Assembly: GCA_016704275.1 (NCBI GenBank)
Contig: JADJAK010000003.1
Coordinates: 62,001 to 126,000, forward strand
Direction: 5' to 3'
Length of the DNA: 64,000 bases
From: Gemmatimonadota bacterium
GTDB lineage: Bacteria > Gemmatimonadota > Gemmatimonadetes > Gemmatimonadales > GWC2-71-9
This document shows, piece by piece, positions 1 through 8,335 of this stretch. Within the stretch, counting starts at the first letter, position 1. The number at the start of each line of letters is the position of its first letter. Below the pieces are notes generated by a model, which worked only from the letters and a program-made list of their open reading frames with translations, did not search any database and was not told the origin of the DNA. Both the position numbers and the translations under genes were made by a program.

Positions 1-254
1 CCCGTGTGCGTGACCTGACGGAGGTCGAAGTCGGCCGTCTCCGGCAGATCATCGAACGGACCGTGAAGACCGAGGGCGCGCTGCGCACCGAGGTCGCGAT
101 GAACATCAAGCGGCTGATGGACATCGGCAGTTACCGGGGCATCCGCCACCGGCGGGGGCTGCCGGTTCGCGGTCAGCGCACCCATACCAACGCCCGGACG
201 AAGAAGGGCCCGCGTCGGGCCATCGCCGGCAAGAAGAAGGCGACGAAGAAGTAA
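1..254 (+). CDS. rpsM: 30S ribosomal protein S13, 5'-truncated by window edge
   Basis: This is the C-terminal part of S13, a protein of the 30S head that contacts tRNA and the B1 bridges. About 83 residues are visible, against roughly 120 for the family, so the start lies upstream of the window. The frame runs in from base 3 without a start; the GTG at base 6 is an internal valine. Diagnostic are the helix with GSYRGIRHRRGLPVRGQRTHTN and the lysine-rich tail. The stop is followed immediately by the rpsK ATG, as in the conserved alpha operon rpsM-rpsK-rpsD-rpoA-rplQ. Confidence 0.97.
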   Translation, partial: RVRDLTEVEVGRLRQIIERTVKTEGALRTEVAMNIKRLMDIGSYRGIRHRRGLPVRGQRTHTNARTKKGPRRAIAGKKKATKK

Positions 255-656
255 ATGACCGCACCCACTACTGCACCTCGGTCGGGCGCCAAGCGCTCGA
301 AGAAGATTGTCGAGTCGGAGGGGATGGTGCACATCTCCGCGACCTTCAACAACGTGTTGATCACCATCACGGACCTGCGCGGCAACACGATCGCGTGGGG
401 CACCGCCGGCAAGGCGGGGTTCAAGGGCTCGAAGAAGTCCACCCCGTTCGCCGCCACGGTGGCCTCCGAGAACTGCGCCCGCGAGGCGCTGAATCTCGGG
501 CTCCGCAAGGTGCACGTCCGCGTCCAGGGTCCCGGGAGCGGTCGCGAGTCGGCCATTCAGGCCCTCGCGTCGGTCGGTCTCAAGGTGGCGTCGATCCGCG
601 ACGTGACCCCGATTCCTCACAATGGGTGCCGTCCCCCCAAGAAGCGGCGGGTCTGA
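255..656 (+). CDS. rpsK: 30S ribosomal protein S11
   Basis: S11 lies on the 30S platform and helps form the mRNA exit region. The 133-residue length is normal. The core GPGSGRESAIQAL and the C-terminal segment DVTPIPHNGCRPPKKRRV are family hallmarks. The N-terminal basic extension is variable in the family. The ATG abuts the rpsM stop with no spacer, which indicates translational coupling. rpsD follows after a 3-base gap. Confidence 0.98.
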   Translation: MTAPTTAPRSGAKRSKKIVESEGMVHISATFNNVLITITDLRGNTIAWGTAGKAGFKGSKKSTPFAATVASENCAREALNLGLRKVHVRVQGPGSGRESAIQALASVGLKVASIRDVTPIPHNGCRPPKKRRV

Positions 657-659
657 GCC

Positions 660-1295
660 ATGGCACGATATACTGGACCGGCCTGCCGTCTGTGCCGTCG
701 CGAAGGGACCAAGCTGTTCCTCAAGGGGACCCGCTGCCTCACCGAGAAGTGCGCCGTCGAGCGCCGGGCGTATCCGCCGGGCCAGCATGGCCAGAACGCC
801 GGGCGTGGCCGCAAGACGTCCGAGTACGCCAAGCAGCTGCGTGAGAAGCAGAAGGTGAAGCGGATGTATGGGCTCACGGAGACCCAGTTCCGCACCATCT
901 ACACGCGCGCCTCGCACCTGCCGGGCGTCAAGGGCACCAACCTGCTGGTGGCGCTCGAGACTCGCCTGGACAACATCGTGTACCGGATGGGCTTCGCCTC
1001 GTCCCGTCGCGCGGCGCGTCAGCTCGTCCGGCACGGCCATGTGGAAGTGAACGGGCGCAAGCTCGACATCCCGAGCTACAAGGTGCTGCCCGGCCAGGAA
1101 GTCCGTGTCGCGCCGGCCGATCGCGAGCTGCTCGCGGTCAAGGTGGCCCAGGATGCCGCGTCGCGTGGCGCCATGGTTTCCTGGCTCTCGGTGGATGCCG
1201 AGAAGGCCGCCGGCCGACTCCTCGAACTGCCCACCCGCGACGCCATTCCGGTGAACGCGACGGAGCAGTTGATCGTCGAGCTCTACTCGAAGTAA
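660..1295 (+). CDS. rpsD: 30S ribosomal protein S4
   Basis: S4 is a primary 16S rRNA binder needed for early 30S assembly and, in many bacteria, the autoregulator of the alpha operon. It has 211 residues. The N-terminus has four cysteines (C9, C12, C26, C31) in the arrangement of the zinc-binding S4 type. A typical S4 RNA-binding domain covers residues 100-165 (LDNIVYRMGFASSRRAARQLV, followed by HGHVEVNGRKLDIPSYKV). Whether this S4 autoregulates cannot be judged, because the operon leader is outside the window. Confidence 0.97.
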   Translation: MARYTGPACRLCRREGTKLFLKGTRCLTEKCAVERRAYPPGQHGQNAGRGRKTSEYAKQLREKQKVKRMYGLTETQFRTIYTRASHLPGVKGTNLLVALETRLDNIVYRMGFASSRRAARQLVRHGHVEVNGRKLDIPSYKVLPGQEVRVAPADRELLAVKVAQDAASRGAMVSWLSVDAEKAAGRLLELPTRDAIPVNATEQLIVELYSK

Positions 1296-1314
1296 GAAGG
1301 GGAACACGCGGCCG

Positions 1315-2379
1315 ATGAGCATTGACCTGACTGGTTTGGTCCGCCCGCACGTCGTCGAGATGACGAAGCGCGAGGACAACCCGAACGTGGCGGAGTTCCG
1401 CCTCCAGCCGCTCGAGCGCGGCTTCGGGCACACGATCGGCAACTCGCTGCGGCGGCTCCTGCTGTCGTCGCTGCGGGGCAGCGCGGTCTGGGGCTTCCGC
1501 CTCGACGGCGTCGTGCACGAGCATCAGACGGTGCAGGGTGTCCTGGAAGACGTGCACCAGATCGTGCAGCGCCTCAAGGCGCTCACCCTGGTCCTCGATC
1601 CGTCCGTCGACGAGTCGATCCTGCGCATCGTCGCGCAGGGCCCCGGCCCGGTCTACGCCCGCGACATTCAGTCGACCGGCCACGCGACGATTCACCACCC
1701 GGACCAGCTGCTCTTCACGGTGCAGGAGGATCGCGAGATCTCCTGCGAGCTCTACGTGAACAAGGGCCGCGGCTACGTCGAGTCCGAGATGCACCCGAGC
1801 GATCGGTCGTTCCCGGTCGACCTCGTCCGCATCGACGCGATCTACAACCCGGTCCGTCGTGCCAACTTCACCGTCGCGGAAACCCGCGTCGGGCAGCGCA
1901 CCGACTACGACCGCTTGACCCTCTCGGTCGAGACCAACGGCACCATCTCCCCGGAAGACGCGCTGGCCTACGCCGCCGCCCTCGCCCAGGAGCATTTCCG
2001 CTACTTCGTCGAGTTCGGCAAGGTCCCGGTGCACGTGGCGCCGGCCTCCGACACCCCGGCCCCGGCCAGCTCGCCGGCGCCGACCGGTCTGGCCGCCTCG
2101 CTGGCGCGCTCGATCGATGACCTCGGCCTCTCGGTCCGGTCGCTCAACTCGCTCAAGAATTCCTCGATCCGCACCCTCAAGGAGCTGGTCGAGCAGACGC
2201 CGAAGACCCTGGACGATGTGAAGAACATCGGCGACAAGGCGATCCACGAGATCGCCGAGATGTTGCAGAAGGAAGGGCTCAAGTTCGGCATGAAGTTCGA
2301 CGAGGTCGACGGCGACCTCCGGATCACCGATCACGGTTCGCTCCCGGCCATTCCGGCCGCCAGCGGCGAGGAAGCGTAA
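1315..2379 (+). CDS. rpoA: DNA-directed RNA polymerase subunit alpha
   Basis: The alpha subunit nucleates RNA polymerase assembly and contacts UP elements and activators. It has 354 residues. The N-terminal dimerisation domain shows GFGHTIGNSLRRLLLSSL at about residues 40-57. An Ala/Pro-rich linker near 240-262 leads to a C-terminal domain with SVRSLNSLKNSSIRTLKEL and a DVKNIGDKAIHEI helix-hairpin-helix. The linker is somewhat long. The ATG lies 19 bases after rpsD behind a purine-rich GAAGGGG ribosome site. Confidence 0.98.
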   Translation: MSIDLTGLVRPHVVEMTKREDNPNVAEFRLQPLERGFGHTIGNSLRRLLLSSLRGSAVWGFRLDGVVHEHQTVQGVLEDVHQIVQRLKALTLVLDPSVDESILRIVAQGPGPVYARDIQSTGHATIHHPDQLLFTVQEDREISCELYVNKGRGYVESEMHPSDRSFPVDLVRIDAIYNPVRRANFTVAETRVGQRTDYDRLTLSVETNGTISPEDALAYAAALAQEHFRYFVEFGKVPVHVAPASDTPAPASSPAPTGLAASLARSIDDLGLSVRSLNSLKNSSIRTLKELVEQTPKTLDDVKNIGDKAIHEIAEMLQKEGLKFGMKFDEVDGDLRITDHGSLPAIPAASGEEA

Positions 2380-2382
2380 GCA

Positions 2383-2739
2383 ATGCGGCACAACACGAAG
2401 GGACGGGCGCTGTCGCGGTCGTCCAGCCACAAGCGGGCGATGATGCGCAACATGGCGGCCTCCCTCTTCGAACACGAGGGCATCACCACGACCGTTGCCA
2501 AGGCGAAGGAGATCCGGCCGTACGCCGAGAAGCTCATCACCCTGGCGCGCCGTGGCGACCTCCACGCCATCCGGCAGGTCGAGCAGAAGATCCCGAACAA
2601 GACGCTGCTCACCAAGCTGTTCAAGGAAATCGGTCCGCGCTTCGCGGCGCGTCCGGGCGGTTACACCCGCATCCTCAAGCTCGGGCATCGCCCCGGCGAC
2701 GGCGCCGAGATGGCGCGGATCGAGCTCGTCGGCGAGTGA
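2383..2739 (+). CDS. rplQ: 50S ribosomal protein L17
   Basis: L17 sits near the peptide exit tunnel on the 50S subunit. It has 118 residues, the usual bacterial length. The start MRHNTKGRALSRSSSHKRAM and the end GYTRILKLG..RPGDGAEMARIEL are diagnostic. It begins 3 bases after the rpoA stop and is the last gene of the operon; a strong intrinsic terminator follows 30 bases downstream. Confidence 0.97.
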   Translation: MRHNTKGRALSRSSSHKRAMMRNMAASLFEHEGITTTVAKAKEIRPYAEKLITLARRGDLHAIRQVEQKIPNKTLLTKLFKEIGPRFAARPGGYTRILKLGHRPGDGAEMARIELVGE

Positions 2740-2770
2740 TGGCTCCGTGCCCTGCTCCGACGGTTGGACG

Positions 2771-2798
2771 AAAGGGGACCCTCGGGTCCCCTTTTTTT
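2771..2798 (+). terminator. Intrinsic terminator of the alpha operon
   Basis: GGGGACCC (2774-2781) pairs perfectly with GGGTCCCC (2784-2791) around a 2-base loop and is followed by seven T (2792-2798). AAA upstream extends the stem into the T tract. This is the clearest rho-independent terminator in the window. Confidence 0.93.
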
Positions 2799-2824
2799 CC
2801 GTCCGCGGCCGTCCAGGCAAGCCA

Positions 2825-2857
2825 AACGGGTGGCACCCGTGAAGGGCGCCACCCGTT
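2825..2857 (-). terminator. Hairpin downstream of rpmB
   Basis: Bases 2825-2838 and 2844-2857 form a 14-bp stem with one A-C mismatch around a 5-base loop. It lies 23 bases past the rpmB stop on the minus strand. The tract after it (TTTGGC) has few T, so termination is probable but weaker than for the rplQ terminator. Confidence 0.6.
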
Positions 2858-2879
2858 GATCACTCCGGGAGCAGAACGG

Positions 2880-3089
2880 TCAGGCCGCGACAGCGACCTT
2901 GGTGGCCTTGGCCACCTTCCCGCTCTTCATGCACTTGGTGCAGACCTTCACCCGGCGGGGCGAGCCGTCCACCAGGACGCGGACCGTCTGGAGGTTCGGG
3001 TACCAGCGGCGCTTCCGCCGGTTGTTCGCATGGCTGACATGGTTGCCGGTAGTCGGCCCCTTGTCGCAGATGGTGCAGACGCGCGCCAT
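2880..3089 (-). CDS. rpmB: 50S ribosomal protein L28
   Basis: L28 is a small 50S protein. The 69-residue reading begins MARVCTICDKGPTTGNHVSH and has two CxxC pairs (CTIC, CTKC), the zinc-ribbon form. The frame stays open upstream to 3191, but the extra 34 residues do not look like L28, and GAGG lies 6 bases before the chosen ATG. It stands alone, divergent from gmd, with its own promoter. Confidence 0.95.
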   Translation of the reverse strand: MARVCTICDKGPTTGNHVSHANNRRKRRWYPNLQTVRVLVDGSPRRVKVCTKCMKSGKVAKATKVAVAA

Positions 3090-3139
3090 GATATCCTCGT
3101 TTGCGGCGGTCCAGAAAGACGGAACTCCAATAGCCCCCA

Positions 3140-3168
3140 AATCTATGGGATGGGGGCCGGTCTGACAA
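3140..3168 (-). promoter_or_regulatory. Sigma70-type promoter of rpmB
   Basis: On the minus strand TTGTCA (3168-3163) is separated by exactly 17 bases from TAGATT (3145-3140). Transcription would start near 3133, giving a leader of about 44 bases before rpmB. The site was found by motif and spacing only. Confidence 0.6.
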
Positions 3169-3184
3169 CTCCCCGGAGCATACA

Positions 3185-4147
3185 ATGCCAAAGGCCCTGA
3201 TTACGGGCATCACCGGCCAGGATGGGTCCTACCTCGCCGAGTTCCTCTTGGCCAAAGGATATGAGGTGTATGGCGTGGTCCGGCGGACCTCCCATCACTC
3301 GTACGAGCGGATCGACCACCTGATCCCCCGGGTGCAGATCGTGGCGGCCGACCTGCTCGACCAGCACTCGCTGACGATGGTCATGCAGGAGGTCCAGCCG
3401 GACGAGGTCTACAACCTCGCGGCACAGTCCTTCGTGCCGACGTCGTTCACGCAGCCGGTGTTGACCGGCGAGTTCACCGCGCTCGGCGTCACCCGCATCC
3501 TCGAGGCGGTGCGCCTCGCCGCGCCGAAGGCGCGCTTCTACCAGGCGTCGTCGTCGGAGATGTTCGGCAAGGTGCAGGAGACGCCGCAGCACGAGGGGAC
3601 GCCCTTCTATCCGCGCTCGCCCTACGGTGTCGCGAAGCTCTACGGCCACTGGATCACGGTGAACTACCGCGAGTCGTACGGCCTGTACGCGGTCAGCGGG
3701 ATTCTCTTCAACCACGAATCGCCGCGGCGGGGCATCGAGTTCGTCACGCGCAAGGTGACGGACGGCGTCGCGCGCATCGCGCTCGGCCTCGCGACGGAAC
3801 TCAAGATGGGGAACCTCGAGGCGCGTCGCGATTGGGGCTACGCCGGCGACTACGTCGATGCGATGTGGCGCATGCTGCAGCAGGATCAGCCCGCGGACTT
3901 CGTCATTGGCACCGGCCAGACGCATTCGGTGGAAGACCTCGTGCGCGTGGCCTTCGAGCGCGTCGGTCTCGATTGGCGAAAGTACGTGACCATCGATCCG
4001 CGCTTCTATCGCCCGGCGGAAGTGGATCTCCTCCTGGCCGATCCGCGCAGGGCGAAGGAGGAGCTCGGCTGGTCGCCCACCGTCTCCTTCGAGGGACTGG
4101 TGCACATGATGGTTGACGCCGACCTCGCGCGGTTGCGCCCGGCGTGA
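3185..4147 (+). CDS. gmd: GDP-mannose 4,6-dehydratase
   Basis: It converts GDP-D-mannose to GDP-4-dehydro-6-deoxy-D-mannose with a bound NADP, the first step to GDP-rhamnose, GDP-fucose or perosamine. The 320-residue SDR protein starts with GITGQDGSYLAEFLL (Rossmann fold). It has the Gmd-type SSSEMFGK, a YGVAKLYGHW YxxxK motif and NHESPRRGIEFVTRKV. GGAG at 3175-3178 is the ribosome site. The stop overlaps the GTG of the next gene (GTGA), so the two are coupled. The product fate depends on that partner. Confidence 0.93.
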   Translation: MPKALITGITGQDGSYLAEFLLAKGYEVYGVVRRTSHHSYERIDHLIPRVQIVAADLLDQHSLTMVMQEVQPDEVYNLAAQSFVPTSFTQPVLTGEFTALGVTRILEAVRLAAPKARFYQASSSEMFGKVQETPQHEGTPFYPRSPYGVAKLYGHWITVNYRESYGLYAVSGILFNHESPRRGIEFVTRKVTDGVARIALGLATELKMGNLEARRDWGYAGDYVDAMWRMLQQDQPADFVIGTGQTHSVEDLVRVAFERVGLDWRKYVTIDPRFYRPAEVDLLLADPRRAKEELGWSPTVSFEGLVHMMVDADLARLRPA

Positions 4148-5085
4148 GTCGGCTGCTGGTGACCGGCGCCGACGGCTTCGTCGGCCGATGGCTGGTGCGG
4201 GCGGCGCGTGCCGCCGGGCATCACGTCATCGCCGCCGTGGCGCCCGACGGGGTCGCACCCGCCACGTGGCTCACCAGCGAGGAGCTGGCGGGCTGTGAGA
4301 CGGTTCGCGCCGACCTGCGCGAGCCGGCGGGCATCGCGGCCCTCGTGGCCACGGCCCCGAGTGCGGTGATTCACCTTGCCGCGATGGCATCGGGGGCAGC
4401 GGCACGCCTCGATCCCGCCGCCGCGTGGGCGCTGAATGCCGGCGCGACTGCGGCGCTCGCCGACGGGCTCGTGCAGGTGGGGCGGCCGACCTTTCTGCTG
4501 GTCTCGACGGGCGAGGTGTACGGTCGCGACCACAGCGGGCCGATTCCCGAGACCGCGTCGCTGGCCCCATGCTCGCCCTATGCCGCGAGCAAGGTCGGCG
4601 CCGAGGTGGCAGTGCTCGAAGTGCGCCGCCGCACCGGTCTCCCGGTCGTGATTGCGCGTCCATTCCCGCACACCGGTCCGGGGCAGGCGCCGATCTACGT
4701 GCTGCCGGCCCTCGCCGCGCGGCTCCGCGAGGCCGCGCGCACCGGCGCCACCGAGATCGCCGTGGGCAATCTGGCCCCCGTGCGCGACCTCCTCGATGTG
4801 CGTGACGTCGTCACGGCCTATCTTGCGCTGTTGACGAAGGGTGTCCCCGGTGAGGCCTACAACGTGGCCAGCGGAACCGGCCACCGACTGACCGAGTGTT
4901 TCGAGATGCTCGCCCGACTCGCCGGGACCACGGCGCGTCCGGTGCAGGATGCCGCGCTGTTGCGCGCGGCCGATTTGCCGACCTTGATCGGGGACCCGAC
5001 CCGGCTGCGCACCACGACCGGCTGGGCTCCCCAGATTTCCCTTGACCGCACCTTGCAGGACCTCGTACATGCCCAAGCGGACTGA
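4144..5085 (+). CDS. rmd: NAD(P)-dependent sugar epimerase/reductase, probable GDP-4-keto-6-deoxymannose reductase
   Basis: A 313-residue extended SDR protein: GADGFVGRWLV dinucleotide motif at the N-terminus, STGEVYG and an active-site YAASK. Pairing with gmd by a GTGA overlap suggests that it reduces the Gmd product to GDP-D-rhamnose, as Rmd does. GDP-fucose synthase and other 4-reductases share these motifs, so the exact product is inferred. The GTG start coincides with the overlap and with the conserved first beta strand (SRLLVTGADG). Its 3' end overlaps carB. Confidence 0.72.
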   Translation: MSRLLVTGADGFVGRWLVRAARAAGHHVIAAVAPDGVAPATWLTSEELAGCETVRADLREPAGIAALVATAPSAVIHLAAMASGAAARLDPAAAWALNAGATAALADGLVQVGRPTFLLVSTGEVYGRDHSGPIPETASLAPCSPYAASKVGAEVAVLEVRRRTGLPVVIARPFPHTGPGQAPIYVLPALAARLREAARTGATEIAVGNLAPVRDLLDVRDVVTAYLALLTKGVPGEAYNVASGTGHRLTECFEMLARLAGTTARPVQDAALLRAADLPTLIGDPTRLRTTTGWAPQISLDRTLQDLVHAQAD

Positions 5086-8000
5086 TATCTCCTCGATTCT
5101 CCTCCTTGGCTCCGGCCCGATCGTCATCGGGCAGGGCGCCGAGTTCGACTACTCCGGCACCCAGGCGGTGCGCGCGCTGAAGGAAGAGGGCTACCGGGTC
5201 ATCCTGGTGAACTCGAATCCGGCGACCATCATGACGGACCCGGAACTCGCCGACGCGACCTACATCGAGCCGGTGACCCCCGAGTGGGTAGCGAAGGTGA
5301 TCGAGCGCGAACGCCCCGATGCGCTGCTGCCGACGATGGGCGGGCAGACCGCACTCAACGTCGCGATGGCGCTGGTGAAGGACGGCACCCTCGAGAAGTA
5401 CGGCGTCGAGTTGATCGGCGCCAACGAGCGCGCCATCCGCGTGGCCGAGGACCGCTCGGAGTTCGCCGACGCCATGGTGCGGATCGGCCTCGCCACGCCG
5501 CGCGGCAGCGTCGTGCGCACGCTGGAGGAAGGCCTCGCCGCGGTCGAGCAGACCGGCTACCCGGCCATCCTGCGGCCCTCGTTCACGCTCGGCGGCACCG
5601 GCGGCGGCATCGCGTACAATCGCGACGAGTTCGTCACCATGCTCGCGCGTGGTCTGGAACTCTCGCCGGTCACTTCGGTGCTGGTCGAGCGCAGCATCAT
5701 CGGCTGGAAGGAGTACGAGCTCGAGGTGATGCGCGACGGCGCCGACAACGTGGTGATCGTCTGCTCGATCGAGAATCTCGATCCGATGGGCGTCCACACG
5801 GGCGACTCGATCACCTGCGCGCCGGCGATGACGCTGACGGACCGCGAGTATCAGGCGATGCGCGATGCCTCGATCAAGATCATCCGCGAGGTCGGCGTCG
5901 CCGCCGGCGGCTGCAACATCCAGTTCGCGGTGAACCCCGCCGACGGTGAGCAGCTGGTGATCGAGATGAATCCGCGCGTCTCGCGCTCCTCGGCGCTCGC
6001 CTCCAAGGCGACCGGCTTCCCGATCGCCCGCATCGGCGCCAAGGTCGCCGTCGGGTACACGCTCGACGAGTTGCCGAACGACATCACCAAGGTCACGCCG
6101 GCCTCGTTCGAGCCGGTGCTCGACTACGTCGTCGTCAAGATCCCGCGCTTCGCCTTCGAGAAGTTCCCGGCCGCCGAGCCGACCCTCACCACGCAGATGA
6201 AGTCGGTCGGCGAGGCGATGGCGATCGGTCGCACCTTCAAGGAAGCGCTGCAGAAGGGATTCCGTGGCCTCGAGACGGGGCGCGCCGGCTGGGTCATCGG
6301 CGCCGGTCCGGTCGACGACCGCCTCGACGCGATCGATCGCGAGACGCTGCTCGCCGCGATCCGCCGGCCGACGCCCGAGCGCCTCTTCCAGGTGAAGCGC
6401 GCGCTGATCGCGAAGGTCTCGGTCGAGGATCTCCATGAGGCCTCGGGGATCGACCCGTGGTTCCTGCATCAGCTCGCCGAGCTGGTTGCGATGGAAGACG
6501 AGTGGATCGCGCATCCGTACGGCGCCAACGACGAAGCCGACCGCGCCATCATCCTCCGGATGAAGCGGTCCGGCTTCTCCGACTGGCAGCTCGCCGACCT
6601 CAAGTCGCTGGTCGAAGCCGACATCCGCACCACGCGGCATCGCCTCGGCCTCCGTCCGGTCTACAAGACGGTGGACACCTGCGCCGGCGAATTCCCGTCG
6701 AGCACGCCGTATCTCTACTCCTGCTGGGACGAGGAGAACGAGGGCGGGCCGCGCCCGGAGGAAACCCGGAAGACGGTGATCATCCTCGGTTCGGGGCCGA
6801 ATCGCATCGGCCAGGGCGTCGAGTTCGACTACTGCTGCGTCCGGGCGACGCTGGCCTTCCGCGAGCTCGGCTATCGCACGGTGATGGTGAACTCGAATCC
6901 TGAGACCGTCTCCACCGACTTCGACATCTCCGACGCCCTCTACTTCGAGCCGCTGACGCTCGAGGATGTGCTGGAGATCGTCCACCTCGAGAAGCCGCTC
7001 GGCGTGGTCGTGCAGCTCGGCGGCCAGACGCCGCTCAAGCTCGCCAAGGGGCTCGAGGCGGCGGGCGTGCCGATCCTCGGCACCTCCCCCGACGCGATCG
7101 ATGCCGCCGAGGACCGCCAGCGCTTCGAGGCGCTGGTGAACTCGCTCGGCGTCCGCCAGCCGCCTGCCGGCACGGCCCGCACGATCGAGACCGCGCTCGA
7201 AGTCGCCGAGCGGATCGGCTATCCCGTTCTGGTGCGGCCGAGCTACGTGCTCGGTGGCCGCGCGATGCGGATCATCTACGACGCGCCGGAACTCCGCGGC
7301 TTCTTCGACGAGGCGGCGGCGGTCGCCCCCGGCCACCCGGTGCTGATCGACTCCTTCCTCGAGGACGCCTTCGAGGCCGACGTCGACGCCATCTGTGACG
7401 GCGAGTCGGTGATCATCGGCGGCGTGATGCAGCACATCGAGGAAGCGGGGATTCACTCGGGCGACTCGGCCTGCGTGATGCCGCCGTACCTGATCACCGA
7501 GGACCAGGTCGAACAGATGCGCGCCCACACCCGGGCGTTCGCGCTCGCGCTCGGCGTCGTCGGGCTGATCAACGTGCAGTACGCCGTGAAGAACGGCGTG
7601 GTCTACGTGATCGAGGTCAATCCGCGCGCCTCGCGCACCATTCCGTTCGTCTCGAAGACCACCGGTGTCCCGCTGGCGTCGCTTGCGGCGGCGGTGATGA
7701 TCGGAAAGAAGCTGGTCGACCTCGGCCTCCGCGACGATCCGCTGCAGCCGTACGTCGCCGTGAAGGAAGCGGTGTTCCCGTTCACCAAGTTCGCCGGCGT
7801 CGATGTCCGCCTCGGCCCCGAGATGAAGTCGACCGGCGAGGTCATGGGCATCGCCGACTCGTTCGGGATGGCGTTCGCCAAGGCGCAGGCATCTGCCGAC
7901 GGCGCGCTCCCGCTCAGCGGCACCGTCTTCGTGACGGTGAACGACCACGACAAGGGGTCGGTCGTGCCGATCGCCCGGCGCTTCCACGAGCTCGGCTTCC

Positions 8001-8335
8001 GCATCCTCGCGACGACCGGCACGGCGACGTATCTCCGGGCGCGCGGCATCCCGGCGGAACGCGTGCTCAAGGTCTACGAGGGGCGGCCGAACGCCATCGA
8101 CTTGATGGTCTCGGGTGAGATCCAGCTGCTGGTCAACACGCCGCTTGGCAAGCTGACGCAGATGGACGACCACTCGATGCGGCGCGCGGCACTGCAGCAG
8201 CACGTGCCGTACACCACGACGCTCTCGGCCGCCTCGGCGGCAGTCGACGCGATCATCGCGATGAAGAGCCGTCCGCTCGAGGTGCGCTCGCTGCAGGAGT
8301 GGCATCAGTTGGCTCGCGAGGCGACACCGGCGTGA
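5069..8335 (+). CDS. carB: Carbamoyl-phosphate synthase large subunit
   Basis: It makes carbamoyl phosphate from bicarbonate, ATP and glutamine-derived ammonia for arginine and pyrimidine synthesis. The 1,088 residues hold two homologous ATP-grasp halves: SILLLGSGPIVIGQGAEFDY near residue 7 and VIILGSGPNRIGQGVEFDYC near 571. An MGS-like allosteric domain lies at the C-terminus (GSVVPIARRFHELGFRILAT). The ATG at 5069 gives MPKRTDIS, the usual beginning; nine more codons upstream remain open but are not conserved. It overlaps rmd by 17 bases. The small subunit carA is not in the window. Confidence 0.97.
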   Translation: MPKRTDISSILLLGSGPIVIGQGAEFDYSGTQAVRALKEEGYRVILVNSNPATIMTDPELADATYIEPVTPEWVAKVIERERPDALLPTMGGQTALNVAMALVKDGTLEKYGVELIGANERAIRVAEDRSEFADAMVRIGLATPRGSVVRTLEEGLAAVEQTGYPAILRPSFTLGGTGGGIAYNRDEFVTMLARGLELSPVTSVLVERSIIGWKEYELEVMRDGADNVVIVCSIENLDPMGVHTGDSITCAPAMTLTDREYQAMRDASIKIIREVGVAAGGCNIQFAVNPADGEQLVIEMNPRVSRSSALASKATGFPIARIGAKVAVGYTLDELPNDITKVTPASFEPVLDYVVVKIPRFAFEKFPAAEPTLTTQMKSVGEAMAIGRTFKEALQKGFRGLETGRAGWVIGAGPVDDRLDAIDRETLLAAIRRPTPERLFQVKRALIAKVSVEDLHEASGIDPWFLHQLAELVAMEDEWIAHPYGANDEADRAIILRMKRSGFSDWQLADLKSLVEADIRTTRHRLGLRPVYKTVDTCAGEFPSSTPYLYSCWDEENEGGPRPEETRKTVIILGSGPNRIGQGVEFDYCCVRATLAFRELGYRTVMVNSNPETVSTDFDISDALYFEPLTLEDVLEIVHLEKPLGVVVQLGGQTPLKLAKGLEAAGVPILGTSPDAIDAAEDRQRFEALVNSLGVRQPPAGTARTIETALEVAERIGYPVLVRPSYVLGGRAMRIIYDAPELRGFFDEAAAVAPGHPVLIDSFLEDAFEADVDAICDGESVIIGGVMQHIEEAGIHSGDSACVMPPYLITEDQVEQMRAHTRAFALALGVVGLINVQYAVKNGVVYVIEVNPRASRTIPFVSKTTGVPLASLAAAVMIGKKLVDLGLRDDPLQPYVAVKEAVFPFTKFAGVDVRLGPEMKSTGEVMGIADSFGMAFAKAQASADGALPLSGTVFVTVNDHDKGSVVPIARRFHELGFRILATTGTATYLRARGIPAERVLKVYEGRPNAIDLMVSGEIQLLVNTPLGKLTQMDDHSMRRAALQQHVPYTTTLSAASAAVDAIIAMKSRPLEVRSLQEWHQLAREATPA

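Noticed and set aside
1138..2820. Long minus-strand open frame opposite rpoA and rplQ
   Set aside because: It mirrors the codon bias of conserved genes; its Arg/Asp/Val-rich product has no domain.
5069..8335. carB as fused or duplicated by recent event
   Set aside because: The two ATP-grasp halves are the ancient internal duplication present in all CarB.
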